DNA of 64,000 nt from Alopecurus myosuroides (lineage: Eukaryota > Streptophyta > Magnoliopsida > Poales > Poaceae), in assembly GCA_028641055.1 (NCBI GenBank), contig CM054060.1, positions 297,202,462-297,266,461 of the forward strand, in the 5' to 3' direction. Made by a program: the position numbers and the translations under genes. Positions 10,862 to 23,660 of this stretch are shown here, in pieces. Positions within the stretch are counted from its first letter, which is position 1. Each line of letters begins with the position of its first letter. The notes below the pieces were generated by a model, which was given only the letters and a program-made list of their open reading frames with translations, made no database searches and was not told the origin of the DNA.

Positions 10862-13196
10862 TTATGTAACACAAACTGGATAGTTCTGTTTCTTCATTGT
10901 TTCTTCTCTTGGTGTAGTTGCCTCTGAAATCTTCATAGCTCATGCAACTTGGGGTTCACTTGTCTTTCTTCACTTGTTGATTGGCTTGCTGCTCCTTATG
11001 ATGTAGTTAGCATTGAACATGGATGTGATTGTTCCTTCACACAAAAGGATCTTGAAATCTGTGACATTTCTATATTGTATGGCTTGTGTCTTGTTAGGAT
11101 ATTGGTTGTAGTATTTCTGGGGTGCTCTCATAGTTTGTTGCATACTAAATGGCCTCTCACTATGGTTGGTGATTGGGTATAGGGTTTGATTTGGCTTAGC
11201 ATGGATGAGTGGGGATTAGAAAGAGAGCTAAAGAAATTCCTACCCCAATATAGCAGATCAAAGAAACTCATCTTACAAACAAATGCTAACAAACATTCAT
11301 CACACCAAACAACATGGTTTTAGAAAACAAACTAATATTGTCATACCACACTCATTGGTATGATCAATACACTGCACATTAACGTTGTCCTTACAAAGTA
11401 ACTAGATTGGTGGTCTCATTTATATCTTATTCATTTCTTCAAATTCTTCTCTCTGTTGTCTTGAGGTGTTCTTGATTGTTGTGAAGTCTAAGTCTTCCTT
11501 CAAGTTATCCATTAATCTTGTGTGTAGTCTTCATATGGTGAAAATATTTCTTGCACTTCTTGGTATGGTCATCAGCATTCATGCCTTGGTATTCAAGAGG
11601 TAGGTCATCTAGAACAAGACAATGAAATTTCAAAGGTAAATAATACATGAGAGGATATACGAAAGATTAATATGATTGTTTTTTTCTAGAAAGTTTGAAC
11701 ATAGTAAATTTTCAATCCTAGGGTGATCAATGGGTTATTAACAACTTGTTGTAAATTGGATATTCACTATAGTGAGAAGGACATGCACCCGCAAGCCAAT
11801 CAGGGAACATGTCTCGTGTCCGTCGACATGTAATGTTTGTCCGGGCCGCTTCATCTCACTATGCCTCTAGGATCCAAAATACTCTAAGGAGATAATAACA
11901 AGATAAAAAATGGCTTCCAAACCTAAGGGCTCGAACCTACAGGCAACACTTTGCTCTGATACCATTCTATAGTGTTCCCACATTTAAATAATGTAAGAAC
12001 ATATGTGTTATTGTGCTAGTCCCTGGATCAAATGCTAGCACACAGTACACGTTGAAATATCATGCAAATGTGTAAAATTCTATTACATCGCATGATTCAG
12101 TCTTTACAAAATAACATTACAACTTGCATAGTCTTAGAAGACTAGCAGGATACAAAGTATTACAACAGAAAACATAGAACGACATTGAGCCCATGCTTTT
12201 CATGTGCCACAGGCAAAACATGTTGGCGGTAGACTCGAGATCCTAAACAAAATCCTCACTCGCCTTCAGAACATCTGCATGATGGAATATGCAGCCACAA
12301 GGGGGTCAACACAATTTAATGTATTGGAAAGTAACACTATGGTGGATATAAATGGAAAGACTAATACTACATTCTTATTTGGCTGAGTGGAGTTTTGACT
12401 AAGTTTGCATAAAGCCGGTTTTCTCCTATCTATTTTGTAAAACAAACTTTTCTTTTCAAAGGGTGGCATCATTGGACTAAAATCCAAGCACCACTAGTAC
12501 TGTTCACTTGGTAAAATTTTACTTACTAAAAATGTTGATGTGATTCTTCCGTCCATCCTTGTCCAGCTGCTCATAGTTGTCCATAACCGGGGACACGGCT
12601 AAGATCTTAGTTTCAAACTCTGTAGAGGTTGTGCATTTTCACCCTTGTACTCTGTTCACCCAAACATCCTATACATACTTAATGTATTAAGGAAATGAGA
12701 GAATTGATTCGAAGTCTTTCAGAAGCATGAAAACTACCAACCGGCAAGACCCGTTCCACCTATAATTCTGCTACATCTGCTTGTCAAGCCACTGGTAGAG
12801 TCCACATAACTTAATCAACTAAGCCAGAGCTCATATGACCAAAGGCTGCACTGGAAGCAATCTAAACTTGGGGAACATCAAAATCACTTTGTTCCTTGGT
12901 GGCATTACTCAAGTGAACACCCCTCGGGGGGGCACTCAACTCTCATCAGCCAAACAACCAAATCCACCTAGGTGGTTCATTGAAGTTTATACTTAGTACT
13001 TTTTCCATAACATCAAGTAAAACCAATTTTGTAGCAAGGCTAAGCATCTACTAAGTACCAAGGCATCAAAATAACAAGGTATAAGGATGGATACACACTA
13101 CTAGGATATATCATAGCATAATATAACTTAGTAAAATCTCCTATCAATGCATATTACTCAAAAATCAACTAATGCATATAGAAAATAATGGGTAGT
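10862..13196 (-). other. Gypsy-like internal and LTR remnants between two insertions
   Basis: No coding region is seen. The part 10900-11900 resembles 19890-20930 in several blocks (for example the GAAGTCTAAGTCTTCCTTCAA and GATAACAAGATA motifs), so the two belong to the same kind of element. At 11953-11964 the minus strand reads TGGTATCAGAGC, a tRNA-Met primer site, followed eight bases further by a possible LTR edge at 11973 (GTGGGAACA on the minus strand). From 11973 to 13196 the sequence would then be LTR, but its outer end is not identified. The last bases, GTAGT, are the target duplication of the next element. Confidence 0.4.
11953..11964 (-). other. tRNA-Met type primer binding site (remnant element)
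   Basis: TGGTATCAGAGC on the minus strand, with a possible LTR end at 11973. It shows that part of the surrounding sequence is the 5' region of a minus-strand LTR element distinct from the one at 13197-19871. Confidence 0.5.
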
Positions 13197-14740
13197 TGAT
13201 GGTGCAGATCGTGCACTCGTTGGGAGATCCCAAGAGGAGGGTGTGATGAGCACAGCGGTAGGAGTTTTCCCCTTAGTTAAGAACCAAGGTTATCAATTCA
13301 ATAGGAGAAATAGGACCTTTGGAAGGTTAATGCCACTCACGGCGGTGCTGGCGCTTCACTGGTGTCGGCAACAACGTGGGTCCTGCACACAACACAACCA
13401 AAATACTTTGCCCCAACGGTACAGTGAGGTTGTAAATATCATCGGTCATGATGAAAACAAAGATTAGAAGTATAGTGTGGAAAATGGTGTATGCTTGCGG
13501 TAAGTAAAGAAAGCAGAAAATTGTGGTGGTTTGTTTAACAGTGTAAGAAAATGGACCGGGGTTCATAGGTTCACCAGTGGTGTCTCTCCATAAATGATAG
13601 CATGCTGGGTGAACAAATTACATCTAGGCAATTGAAAAATAAAGGTTGCACCGTAGTGCATATTATAACATGATGACTACTATGATATTTAGTGCGGGCA
13701 TTACAACAATATACATAGACCGTAATCCAACTTCATCTATGACTAATAATACACCCTCAGGTTATCATCTGAACCCCCTTAGGTATTAAGTTGCAAGCAA
13801 CAGATAACTGCATTAAACAACGTGTGTAATGTAAGCAATGATTGTACACGCGGGAACTTACACCGTTGTTTTCTCCCTAGTGGAAACAACACATCCTCCC
13901 CTGTCACGTTTCTGTCACTCGAGCACATGCGAAAAGGAGGCATGAACCCACTATCTAGCATAAATACTCCCTCTTGGGGTCACTAGCAACTACTTGGCCA
14001 GAGCAACCACTAGCAACGGAAAGCATGAAAGATCACAAATAACATATGCAATAAAGACTATAATCAACTTGGCATGAGTACAATATTCACCGGATCACAG
14101 CAAACACAACATATAGAATTACATAAGATCAATCTCGATCATGATAGGCAGCTCACGAGATCTAAACATGGAGGCATAGGAGGATAAGACAACCATCTAG
14201 CTACTGCTATGGATCCGTAGTCCAAGGATGAACTACTCATGCATCACTTCGGAGGCAGGCATGGTGATGGATAAGCCTCCGGTGATGATTTCCTCTCCGG
14301 CAGGTGCTGGGAGACAGCTCCAGCACCCCCTGATCTAGGGTTGACGACGACGGCGGCTGCGGAACTTTTCGGGGATATTTGATCACGTCTCTAGGGTTTT
14401 CCATCCTGGGGAATAAATAGGAGAAAGGGCAAAGGTGGTGGAGGCACATCTCTAGGGTTTTCCACCCTGGTACCCATCTTCGACTCTTCTTCGGTCTTCT
14501 GGATGCTTCCGGGGAAAATAGGCACATCAGGCTTTGTGGGGTCCAATTGCGAGAATGTTTCCAGAACAACTTTTCTGAAACAAAAAAAAACATAAAACAG
14601 GAACTGGCACTTGGCATCTTGTTAATAGGTTAGTCCCGGAAAGCGTATAAAAATGCTATAAATAAAGGAGAAAACATATAGCAATTGGCATAATATGATC
14701 ATGGAGCATCAGAAATTATAGATACGTTGGAGACGTATCA
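13197..14740 (-). repeat. 3' LTR of the non-autonomous element
   Basis: It begins TGATGGTGCAGATCGTGCAC and ends GAGACGTATCA on the plus strand, and is about 1.54 kb. It matches the other LTR with scattered substitutions and lacks a GC-rich segment of about 68 bp present there. Open frames within it recur in the second LTR and are not genes. Confidence 0.85.
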
Positions 14741-17520
14741 AGCATCCCCAAGCTTAGTTCCTACTCGTCCTCGAGTAGGTAAACGATAAAACACAATAAT
14801 TTTTTAGGTGACATGCTACTATCATAAACTTGATCATTATATGTAAAAGCATATGTAAGCTGAGATCATAGAACTTCAAACACAAACATGGTGAATAGAC
14901 CTTTAATAATAAAGCATAGCAATCACTTTGCATCACGAAGAGTATCTTAAATAAAGGATCATGAATAATAATGCAAAGAAAGATAAATGTTTGTTTTAGG
15001 TATAGAGAAAGTATGGCAAAGTGGTATTTCGCTAGTCCTTAAGAGTGCGACAAAACATAAATGCCAGGACACTTTCAAAGTTCATTAAGAAAACTATAGC
15101 AAATAATTTAAGAACAAATAATATCACATCATGAAGTAATTATTGATGTTTATGGAAAAAAATGCACATAGAACTCAGAATGGCAAAAATGCTCTCTCAA
15201 CTGTGCATAAAGTTAGAAGATGGAGACTTAACATAAAAAATAAAAGATAGTCCCTTCGCAGAGGGAAGCAGGGATCACTCATGTGCTAGAGCTTTTAATT
15301 TTATTAAACAGAGGTATTAAAAGTTTGACACTCCTCCCATCCATCTTTCAGAAACCATGGCTAACCGAATGGTGCCTGCCAACAATGACATACCGTGGAG
15401 GAGTGTATATAATTTAGGGGAGGTGTATGTTAATGCCAACGAATGGTAAACATACAATACAATACGTCACAATCCAGCTGGATTCACAAGACCGGCTCCT
15501 ATTGTGAAGGACACAACTGGTGTAGAAGGTCATCCCTCTTTCTCTTTTATTTACACAATTATGCTTTGACTGATAAATCAGGGGCAAAAATAGTGAAGAG
15601 AATTTGTGTGTATTAATTTGGGGTTGGGCACCTCGCTGCCAGCTCTTCTATCATTTGGATAAGAGGATGAAGCCACTAGTCCAGGGTGTGAAATCCAGTC
15701 AACAAATGAGATAAAGATTCTTTATTGACGTCCTCATGAGCAAAAACAAGAACACAAAACAGGAGTAATTTTGAAAGTTTTAAAGGTAACACATGAGAAG
15801 TTTACTTGGAGTGGCAGTGAAATACCACATGTAGGTAGGTATGGTGTACACAATGGAAAAACTTTGGCTTAAGGAGTTTGGATGCACGAGTAGAATTCCA
15901 TACTCAGTACAGGTGGAGGCTAGCAAAAGACTGCCATGGACAAATCAAGAGAGCCTAAGAGCCATAATCATGCACATCGACATAAGAATCATTAATTAAA
16001 GAATAAGCGGCATCACAAGTTCAAAAACGAAGTGGTCATGGAGGCTATTCGTGACTGGTTCGTAGTCATAAACATGGTGTGAGCATGCACCAAGTCAACC
16101 AAATAAAACATTCGAAAGAGAATACCATAGATTGATGCTTTACTATGACAAGAACAACTCATGAATCTTTCAAGACATATTAAACACTCTCAGCTATTTG
16201 ATGCTATTCATGCTACTCAGTAACCACAAGGCTTTAAAATGAAAATAAGATTTAGAATGTCATGAAAAATTTCTAGCCACAGTCTATACAAGCTTCTACT
16301 TGCACTGTTATAAATTCTACATCAAGCAGCAATTTCTTTTCCCAAGAAGCACCATACAAGATATGTTTTAACAGAAATACTCTTTATGATATAGCAAGAA
16401 AACATGAGAGTACTCATATAACACCACTAAAACTAATAGCTCTAATAAGATATGCATGCAAAATATGAGCTAAATAAATGCAGCAGCCAAACAAAGATTA
16501 AGAATACAAAGTATTCTCATGAAAAAGCGGAGCGTGTCACTCTCCAATAAAAGAATGCTGGGATCCAACCAAGCTTATTGTAAAAATAAAAACAAACTGA
16601 AAGCAAAAAAAAATATTCTCCAAGTAAAGCACATAAGGTGTGACCGAATAAAAATATAGTTTTACTAGAAGTGACCTGATAATTTGTTGGTGAAAAAGGG
16701 GATGCCTTGGGCATCCCCAAGCTTAGACGCTTGATTCTTCTTGGAATTCGCTGGGATGTACCACCGGGGCATCCCCAAGCTTAGGCTCTTCACTCTTCTT
16801 GATCACATCATATCATCCTCTTCTGTTGACCCTTGAAAACTTCCTTCACACCAAACTTGTCACAATCTTCATTAGCAACGTTAGTGCAATCGAGATAATA
16901 ATTTCACATGGTTCAGTTTCAACACAAGCCTAGCACTCAAAAACACATTATATACTGTCACAACTTTTTTTAAAACTCTTTTTTCTAAAAATAACACCGA
17001 AAGAAAAGATTAAGATGCAAATGCAATTATTGGCAGAAATCTGTCAAAACAGAACAACAGGTAAAGATCGATTTTTTCGAAAATATCCTGTTGCTCAAAT
17101 CAAAAAGTAGTCAACTAATAAAAGTTGCGTATATATCCCAGGATTACGCACAAAAAATCTCAGTTCATTTGAATTTTCTTTGATTTTATACGTATTTAAC
17201 AGTGGACAGCAGAAATCTGTTTCCTCCGCAGAAATCCGAAATATAGTCTCAACTTTCCACTAGAAGCTTTACGTGGCTCAACAAAAACACAAAATAAAAG
17301 ATACAACAGGGTTTCTAAGGAAATAGAAAACACCCAGGTGCAAAGCACACAAAAGAAAATAAAGGAAAACTGATTGAAAACAGAGAAATAAAACGGGTTA
17401 TCTCCCGGTAGCGCTTTTCTTTAACGCCTTTCAGCTAGGCATAGAAAGCAACTCAAGTATTTTTAAGTGAAGCATCAACATTAAGCTTAGAAATATCCTC
17501 AACAATGAATGGTATTTCAT
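14741..17520 (-). other. Non-coding internal region of the non-autonomous element
   Basis: The left edge (14741-14757) holds the polypurine tract on the minus strand. The rest has no open frame of note. Blocks near 14750-15400 and 16690-17460 match, inverted, the plus-strand element at 47040-49840. Confidence 0.7.
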
Positions 17521-18057
17521 CTATAAAAGTTTATGTGTCCCTTTATCAGCACTTTTAGTTACACTACTTTCATCAACATTAAGCTTAGGAACAATCCAAT
17601 CAAAATTCTTTTCTAGAGTTTCATGCATTCCTACCAATTTAAAGGGTATTGGTATTTTAGTTTCCTTATCGTTGGCTTTACCCGGTGTGCTATTAACATC
17701 TACACATGAGCCTGACATCTCAAATCAATTAAAAACTTTTCTAGCCTCAATGGAAACATCACCAAATACTTTAAACAAAGTTTCTAGGATAAACTCTCCT
17801 TTTTCGCTATCCTTAATATTATCAAGGTTGAGGAACATTTGTTGTATTATGGGATTAATTTTAACAAACCTAGCTTCCAGCATACGACATAGAGATGCTG
17901 TAGCGGTTTCATAATCTAGGGCAAGTTCAGCTAAGGATCTATCCTCAAATTCTTTGTTCTTACTAACATAATTAAAGAATTCTCCAATATTAGCTTTCCC
18001 AATTATATCACCGCTACCTATTGCTACATCTTTCAAGGTAAACTTGGGTAGAATCAT
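17521..18057 (-). pseudogene. Unknown ORF in the gag position, one in-frame TGA
   Basis: It starts about 190 bp after the primer site. The frame runs 110 codons (MILPKFTLKDVAIG...) to a TGA near 17722, then continues in the same frame for another 65 or so codons to a stop at 17521. The first half is rich in alternating charged and hydrophobic residues and looks helical (EFFNYVSKNKEF, LAELALDYETA). I see no CCHC finger and no clear gag family signature. The position suggests a gag-like or leader protein of the non-autonomous family. The single TGA suggests recent inactivation of this copy. The homologous place in the 44301-51759 element has no matching frame. Confidence 0.5.
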
Positions 18058-18245
18058 GATTAGAGATTAAACTAAGAGCAGAACAAGCACAAATAATAGC
18101 AAGCAAATAAATAACAGCTATAAAGTAAACTAATTTTTGTGTGTTTTTGATATAGAGAAGAAAAACAAGACAAAAATAAAAACAAGACAATAAACACAAT
18201 AAAGAGGTTGAGAGTGAGAGACTCCCCTTGCGAGAAGACTTCCTT

Positions 18246-18264
18246 CTCCCCGGCAACGGCGCCA
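18246..18264 (-). other. Primer binding site (TGGCGCCGTTGCCGGGGAG)
   Basis: The minus strand reads TGGCGCCGTTGCCGGGGAG, a primer site common in cereal Gypsy-type elements. It lies 11 bp from the LTR edge at 18276. The plus-strand element has a slightly mutated version at 45971-45990. Confidence 0.85.
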
Positions 18265-18275
18265 GAAAAAGTCCT

Positions 18276-19871
18276 TGATGGTGCAGATCGTGCACTCGTT
18301 GGGAGACCCCAACAGGAGGGTGTGATGAGCACAGCGGTAGGAGTTTTCCCCTTAGTTAAGAACCAAGGTTATCAATCCAGTAGGAGAAAGAGGACCTTCA
18401 GAAGGTTGAGGCCGTTGACGGTGGTGCTGACGCTTCACCGGTGTCAGCAACAACGTGGAACCTACACACAACACAACCAAAATACTTTGCCCCAACGGTA
18501 CAGTGAGGTTGTCAATCTCACCGGTCTTGCTGAAAACAAAGATTAGACGTACGGTGTGGAAAATGGTGTATGCTTGCAGTAAGTAAAGAAAGCAGGAAAT
18601 TGTGGTGGTTTGTTTAACAATGTAAGAAAATGTACAGGGGTTCATAGGTTCACTAGTGGTGTCTCTCCATAAAAGATTGCATGCTGGGTGAACAAATTAA
18701 AGCTGGGCAATTGACAAATAAAGGTTGCACCGTAGTGCACATTATAACATGATGACTACTATGATATTTAGTGCGGGCATTACAACAATATACATAGACC
18801 GTAATCCAACTGCATCTATGACTAATAATACACCCTCAGGTTATCATCTGAACCCCCCTTAGGTATTAAGTTGCAAGCAACAGATAACTGCATTAAACAA
18901 TGTGTGTAATGTAAGCAATGATTGTACACGCGGGCAGTCACACCGCTGTTTTCTCCCTAGTGGAAACAACACATCCTCCCTCGTCACGTTTCTGTCACTC
19001 GAGCACATGCGAAAAGGAGGCATGAACCCACTATCTAGCATAAATACTCTCTCTTGGAGTCACTAGCAACTACTTAGCCAGAGCAACCACTAGCAACAGA
19101 AAACATGCAAGATCACAAATAACATATGCAATAAAGACTATAATCAACTAGGCATAAGTTCAATATTCATCGGATCCCAGCAAACACAGCATATAGAATT
19201 ACATAAGATCAATCTCGATCATGATAGGCAGCTCACGAGATCTAAACATGGAGGCATATGAGGAGAAGACAACCATCTAGCTACTGATATGGACCCGTAG
19301 TCCAAGGATGAACTACTCACGCATCACTCTAGAGGCAGGCATGGTGATGGAGAAGCCTCCGGTGATGATTTCCTCTCCAGTAGGGTGCCGGGAGACAACT
19401 CAAGAACCCCCCCTGATCTAGGGTTGACGACGACGGCGGCTGCGGAACATTTCTGGGATATTTGATCACGTCTCTAGGGTTTTCCATCCGGGGGGAATAA
19501 ATAGGCAAAATGGCAAAGGCGGTGGAGGCCTGGGGGCCCCACACCCATAGCTGGCGCGGCCAGGGGGAGGGCGCGCCACTCTATGGTGTGCCCCCCCTGG
19601 TGCCCGTCTTCGACTCTTTTTCGGTCTTCTGGATGCTTCCGGGGAAAATAGGCACTTCGGGCTTTGTGGGGTCCAATTCCGTGAATGTTTCCAGAACAAT
19701 TTTTCTGAAACCAAAAACAGCAGAAAACAGGGAACTGGCACTTAGTATCTTGTTAATAGGTTAGTCCCGGAAAACGTATAAAAATGCTATAAATAATGGA
19801 TAAAACATGTAGCAATTGGCATAATATGATCATGGAGCATCAAAAATTATAGATACGTTGGAGACGTGTCA
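18276..19871 (-). repeat. 5' LTR of the non-autonomous element
   Basis: It is about 1.6 kb and parallel to 13197-14740. On the minus strand it starts TGACACGTCTCCAACGTATC and ends ...CTGCACCATCA. A GC-rich stretch at about 19528-19595 is absent from the other LTR. Confidence 0.85.
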
Positions 19872-21117
19872 GTAATTGATGGTGTGTTACTTGCCTTGTT
19901 GAACTTGGTGAAGAAATCACACTCTCTTCACAAAAGATCTTTGCTCTCCGTACAATATATACATTGGAAACAAAAAACAAAATAAACAAGCATCCTAGCA
20001 ATCAAACGCATAAGTGAAGAAACAAATAGAGCAATTAACATAACAAAGGGGTTGAACCAAGTTGGCTAGGACAATGTCAAGATTTTAGTTGGAAGGTTCA
20101 TTCTCTCTTGGTTCAATACTAGTTTACTTGGGATGAACTAGGTTGAGTTTGATGTGATCAAACTTTATTATAACCATACTTGTCGAGGAAGTTCCAAGAG
20201 TTCACCAAGGTGATCTCACTATTTCAACTAAAGTAACACATAACAGTGTGTAACAATTAGTCATATTCATTTTGGCCTAAGGTGGGTTTAGGTTCAACTA
20301 ACTTCATAGCAATGGAGATAACAAGATAAAGTCTTGCGATTTTCCATTTGGGTCAATGGTTGGACATAAACAACTTATAATTCCTCAACTAGTGTGGATT
20401 GCTCCAATTCTTCACATGCTTCTCATCTTGAAGATCATCTTCATGCTTCTATTGTAGACTTGTTCCTTGGATGGATTCTTCTTATGGTCTTGATAAATTA
20501 TTCATGGCCTTCTCACTAGTTGCTCCAAGGTGGGATGGGCACAACTACCACTAAGTCAATTTGAAAAGAAAGAAATAGAAAGGATAGAAAGAGAGAGCAA
20601 GATGTCTTCTCCTTGTTTTTCTCCGTACACTTGTACTTCATTGAGTTGCTTCTAGTTGCTGTGGAGTCTAAGTCCTTCCTTCAATTTCTTCAATGATATT
20701 CCTCATAGCTCTTCATGTTGCCATCAAGTTGAAAATGAAGTTTCCTTCTTGTGCTTGAGTCTTGAAGTAATAATGGGGGAGTGGAGAAGTAAATAGAAAA
20801 CAAGGTACTAGTGTTTAAGGTTCACTACTTGGTATTTTATATGGTTGACATATATTAGGGACTTGGTCTTGGCTCCAAAATAGCCATAACAACGAAGGTA
20901 ACAAGATAGAAACAAATTCTAAGACATGGTAAAATGGATGAATCACTATGTTTGGTTTTTGGTAAAAAACACATGGTCATGGTCCAAGGGTGTCCAAAAT
21001 GGTTGGGCAAAGATGTCTCTGGTTCAACGTTACGAAATGGAACAATTTTGCAAAAGGAACTATATTGAAAATATTTATAGAATTAAATCTATGTCAAAAT
21101 ACTCAAACATACCACTT
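19872..21117 (-). other. Gypsy-like internal remnant
   Basis: AT-rich sequence with no coding frame. Blocks near 20280-20930 resemble 11430-11900 and one another (GATAACAAGATA, GTGGAGTCTAAGTCCTTCC). It joins directly to LTR-like copy B. Confidence 0.4.
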
Positions 21118-22980
21118 TATTCTAAACTCAATTTTAACTTGTTAAAAAAAATTGGAACATAGGATATGAAAGTACACATCCTAACTCCTAAGGTTTCCAA
21201 ATATATTTTATTTGCAATTTTTGGATTTGTAGAATTTGAATTATGCCAAAATTCATCAAAAATCATATTTAAATTTGAACCAATTTAAGTTTGGCAATTT
21301 TAAATTTGAACGGTGCTAAAAGATTCTACAAGTTGTGTTGATTTCAAGAAGTCCACGTTTGCTAAATTTTGGCTTATGGATCAAAAGTTATGATGTTTCT
21401 AAAATCCACAGACTTTTCTGCAAAATTGTTTTTCTATTTTTATTCAGAAATAAAAATCAGAGACGGGCTGGGCTCAGATGGTTATCTTTCGTGCGGGGCG
21501 ACGGACAGAGGGTGGGCTTGGGCCAGCTATGCGCTGCGCCGAGCGATAGATAAAGACTTAATACGCAGGATGTCGTGGCAAGTTCCTAGTGGCCGATACC
21601 CCTTCAATTGAGTGATCTATTTGCAGCCATACGATGTAGATCTAACGGATGGGGCTGGCAAGAAGTTTACCTTGCTGGTGGGCTGCCGGAATGACGCCAG
21701 AAATGGCACTGCGGTGGTGTTGCGTCCCAGAATTCGATGGCGCGGCTACTCCGGTGGTCCTTCTACACGCAGGAGGTGACGGGGACACGTAGAACGAAAC
21801 GACAAAGAAGATAGGTACGTCTTTGTCCTCTGCGGGCTCCTTGGTAGACAACAAGGCGCGGTCGGAGAGGTTCTGTGCTCCGGCGAGCTTCGAAAGAAGA
21901 TGGCGCGTTCGAACCACTGTACTGAAAGTTTACCCGAGGGCATTAGAGGGAGTGCACTATCACGAGCATTTGATATGGCCGTAAAAGCGAGGCGGGGAGC
22001 CTGTGCTGATGTCGGGATCGGAGAAAACCGGCGGCGGCAACGATGGAGCTCCGACGAGCAATTTTCGCATCCCGAGGGCACTATACCTTGGCATTCCAGA
22101 GGGGAAATGGAGAGAGCGTCGAGGGGGTTTATGGGGAGGAAACGGCGCACGAAATGATGGTCTTAATCACGAGTAATCGCGGAAATTAAATCGAAGAAGA
22201 AACGGTAACATCGGTTTCTACCGGAGGTTGATAATGGATGACGTCATCGTGACGTCGAGTCTTTTTTCTTTTCTTTTATTTCTTTTTAATCAAATTGTTA
22301 ATAACTTGTGTTGTAAATATCCAAATAAGATCAAATAAATTTCTAAAATCTTGAAATATTAATACCTTTCGAACATAATCATTTATGTAAACTTTTCAAC
22401 ATATTTTTATTTTTGAATTTTGAAATTTGAAAAATTCTCTCATATTAACTTAATGTTATTTCTAATTTAGAAAATTTATAAAATGTAAATATTAATCAAT
22501 AAACTTTTAGTGGCACCCTATAATTTAAAAATCGGTTTTGAAGTCATTATAGCTCATTTTTCATATTTTATATTTTTAAGATATGAGTGAATACAAGTAC
22601 CAACTTACTTCCATTTGATTAACATATCAAATAATTAATATTGTTGACCAATAAAATTCCAGAGAGTTACCACTATTGAAAATGTTGTTTCCCAAAGTGT
22701 GATTCACTTTCATATCAAAATAATTCATTGGAAAACATTTAGAGAAATGGGGTTTGCTTGAAGAAAGATAATAATTATTGAATAAACAAAATTTATTTGA
22801 ATAATGTTTAGGGTTAATGGAATAGAGATATAATGGATTATTAATTCCAATTTCATTGAAATGTATTGTTCCCTTTTGTTTCTTGCATCTCATTTGGTTT
22901 TTGGTGACTTGCATAACATGAAAACAAAAAGTTTCAAATTTTTGTGATTTTTGCACTTTCCAAGAATCAGGGATGTTATA
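21118..22980 (-). repeat. Gypsy-like LTR, copy B (probable 5' LTR)
   Basis: It is near-collinear with 3774-5630, including the GC-rich core at 21450-22160 and the AT-rich tail. On the minus strand it begins TATAACATCCCTGA. With copy A it brackets a 15.5-kb interval that contains two later insertions, so the pair may be the two LTRs of one minus-strand element. No clear primer site is visible beside its left edge, which weakens that reading. Confidence 0.6.
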
Positions 22981-23006
22981 ATTACATGTCTAATACATGC
23001 AACTTA

Positions 23007-23257
23007 CTCCCTCTGACCCTAACAGGCCACGTAAAAACTTAGTTAAAAATTCAATGTTTTTAAGTTTGACCGAGTATATATATAAAAATATGAACATATA
23101 CAATATAAAATCACCATCAATAGATCCATCGTTAGATATATTTTCATAATGTATTTATGTAAGATTGTAGTTCTTGATACCTTCGATTATTTGGTCGAAT
23201 TTAGAAAGAATTCACTTTTTGCCAGTTTATCCGCCACTTATTTGAGGATGGAGGGAG
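23007..23257. mobile_element. Stowaway-like MITE, degenerate, 251 bp
   Basis: It begins CTCCCTCTGACC and ends GGATGGAGGGAG, with TA on both sides (23005-23006 and 23258-23259). The TTAAGTTTGACC and AAAATATGAACAT motifs inside are typical of grass Stowaway/Mariner derivatives. The terminal repeats have diverged beyond the first dozen bases. Confidence 0.7.
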
Positions 23258-23373
23258 TAGATTGGTTCTCTGCTCAAGTTATTGTCTATGGGCATGTATT
23301 GCTATTTCTAACCTATTCTAATTATTCTTATGTATTTGTAGAAATTTTTTGTTGTGTGTGTGTATTTATTATA

Positions 23374-23455
23374 CTCCCTCCGTCCACTTTTATAAGGCAC
23401 ACTTCTTAGCATTTCAATAGTAAGAAGTGAGCCTTATAAAAGTGGACGGAGGGAG
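23374..23455. mobile_element. Stowaway MITE, 82 bp hairpin
   Basis: It starts CTCCCTCCGTCCACTTTTAT and ends with the reverse complement, ATAAAAGTGGACGGAGGGAG. Almost the whole element folds into one hairpin. TA duplications lie at 23372-23373 and 23456-23457. Confidence 0.9.
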
Positions 23456-23589
23456 TATTTTGAAATGGGTCATGTGATAGCTTCCATCTCTACGGCTAGT
23501 ACCTTACCTTGAAGCCTTGATAACCACAATTACATCGATAAAGATCATTATGTTGAGTCTATTTTACTGATGGTACTAAATTATTAGTA

Positions 23590-23660
23590 CGGTTCCTAAA
23601 TATAAGACGTTTTGGTAGTTCAATTGAATTACCAAAATGTCTTATAATTAAGAACAGAGC
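23590..23660. mobile_element. Short Stowaway-like MITE, 71 bp
   Basis: An imperfect hairpin runs from CGGTTCCTAAATATAAGACG to TCTTATAATTAAGAACAGAG around the centre TTCAATTGAA. It is flanked by TA at 23588-23589 and 23661-23662. The ends are eroded compared with CTCCCTCCGTTCC. Confidence 0.6.

Larger units (their letters stand above)
13197..19871 (-). mobile_element. Complete non-autonomous LTR retrotransposon
   Basis: Two long direct repeats (13197-14740 and 18276-19871) with TG...CA ends enclose 3.5 kb. The flanks are GTAGT (13192-13196) and GTAAT (19872-19876), a 5-bp target duplication with one change. A primer site at 18246-18264 and a purine-rich CTAAGCTTGGGGATGCT at the left internal edge place transcription on the minus strand. 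No protease, reverse transcriptase or integrase is present, so it must have been mobilised in trans. The internal part is homologous to that of 44301-51759, including the repeated AAGCTTGGGGATGCC-type motifs. Confidence 0.85.

Noticed and set aside
3774..22980. Reading this whole interval as one proven 19-kb element
   Set aside because: The bracketing LTR-like repeats fit, but no primer site adjoins copy B and another primer site at 11953 implies at least one more element, so I left it as a complex.
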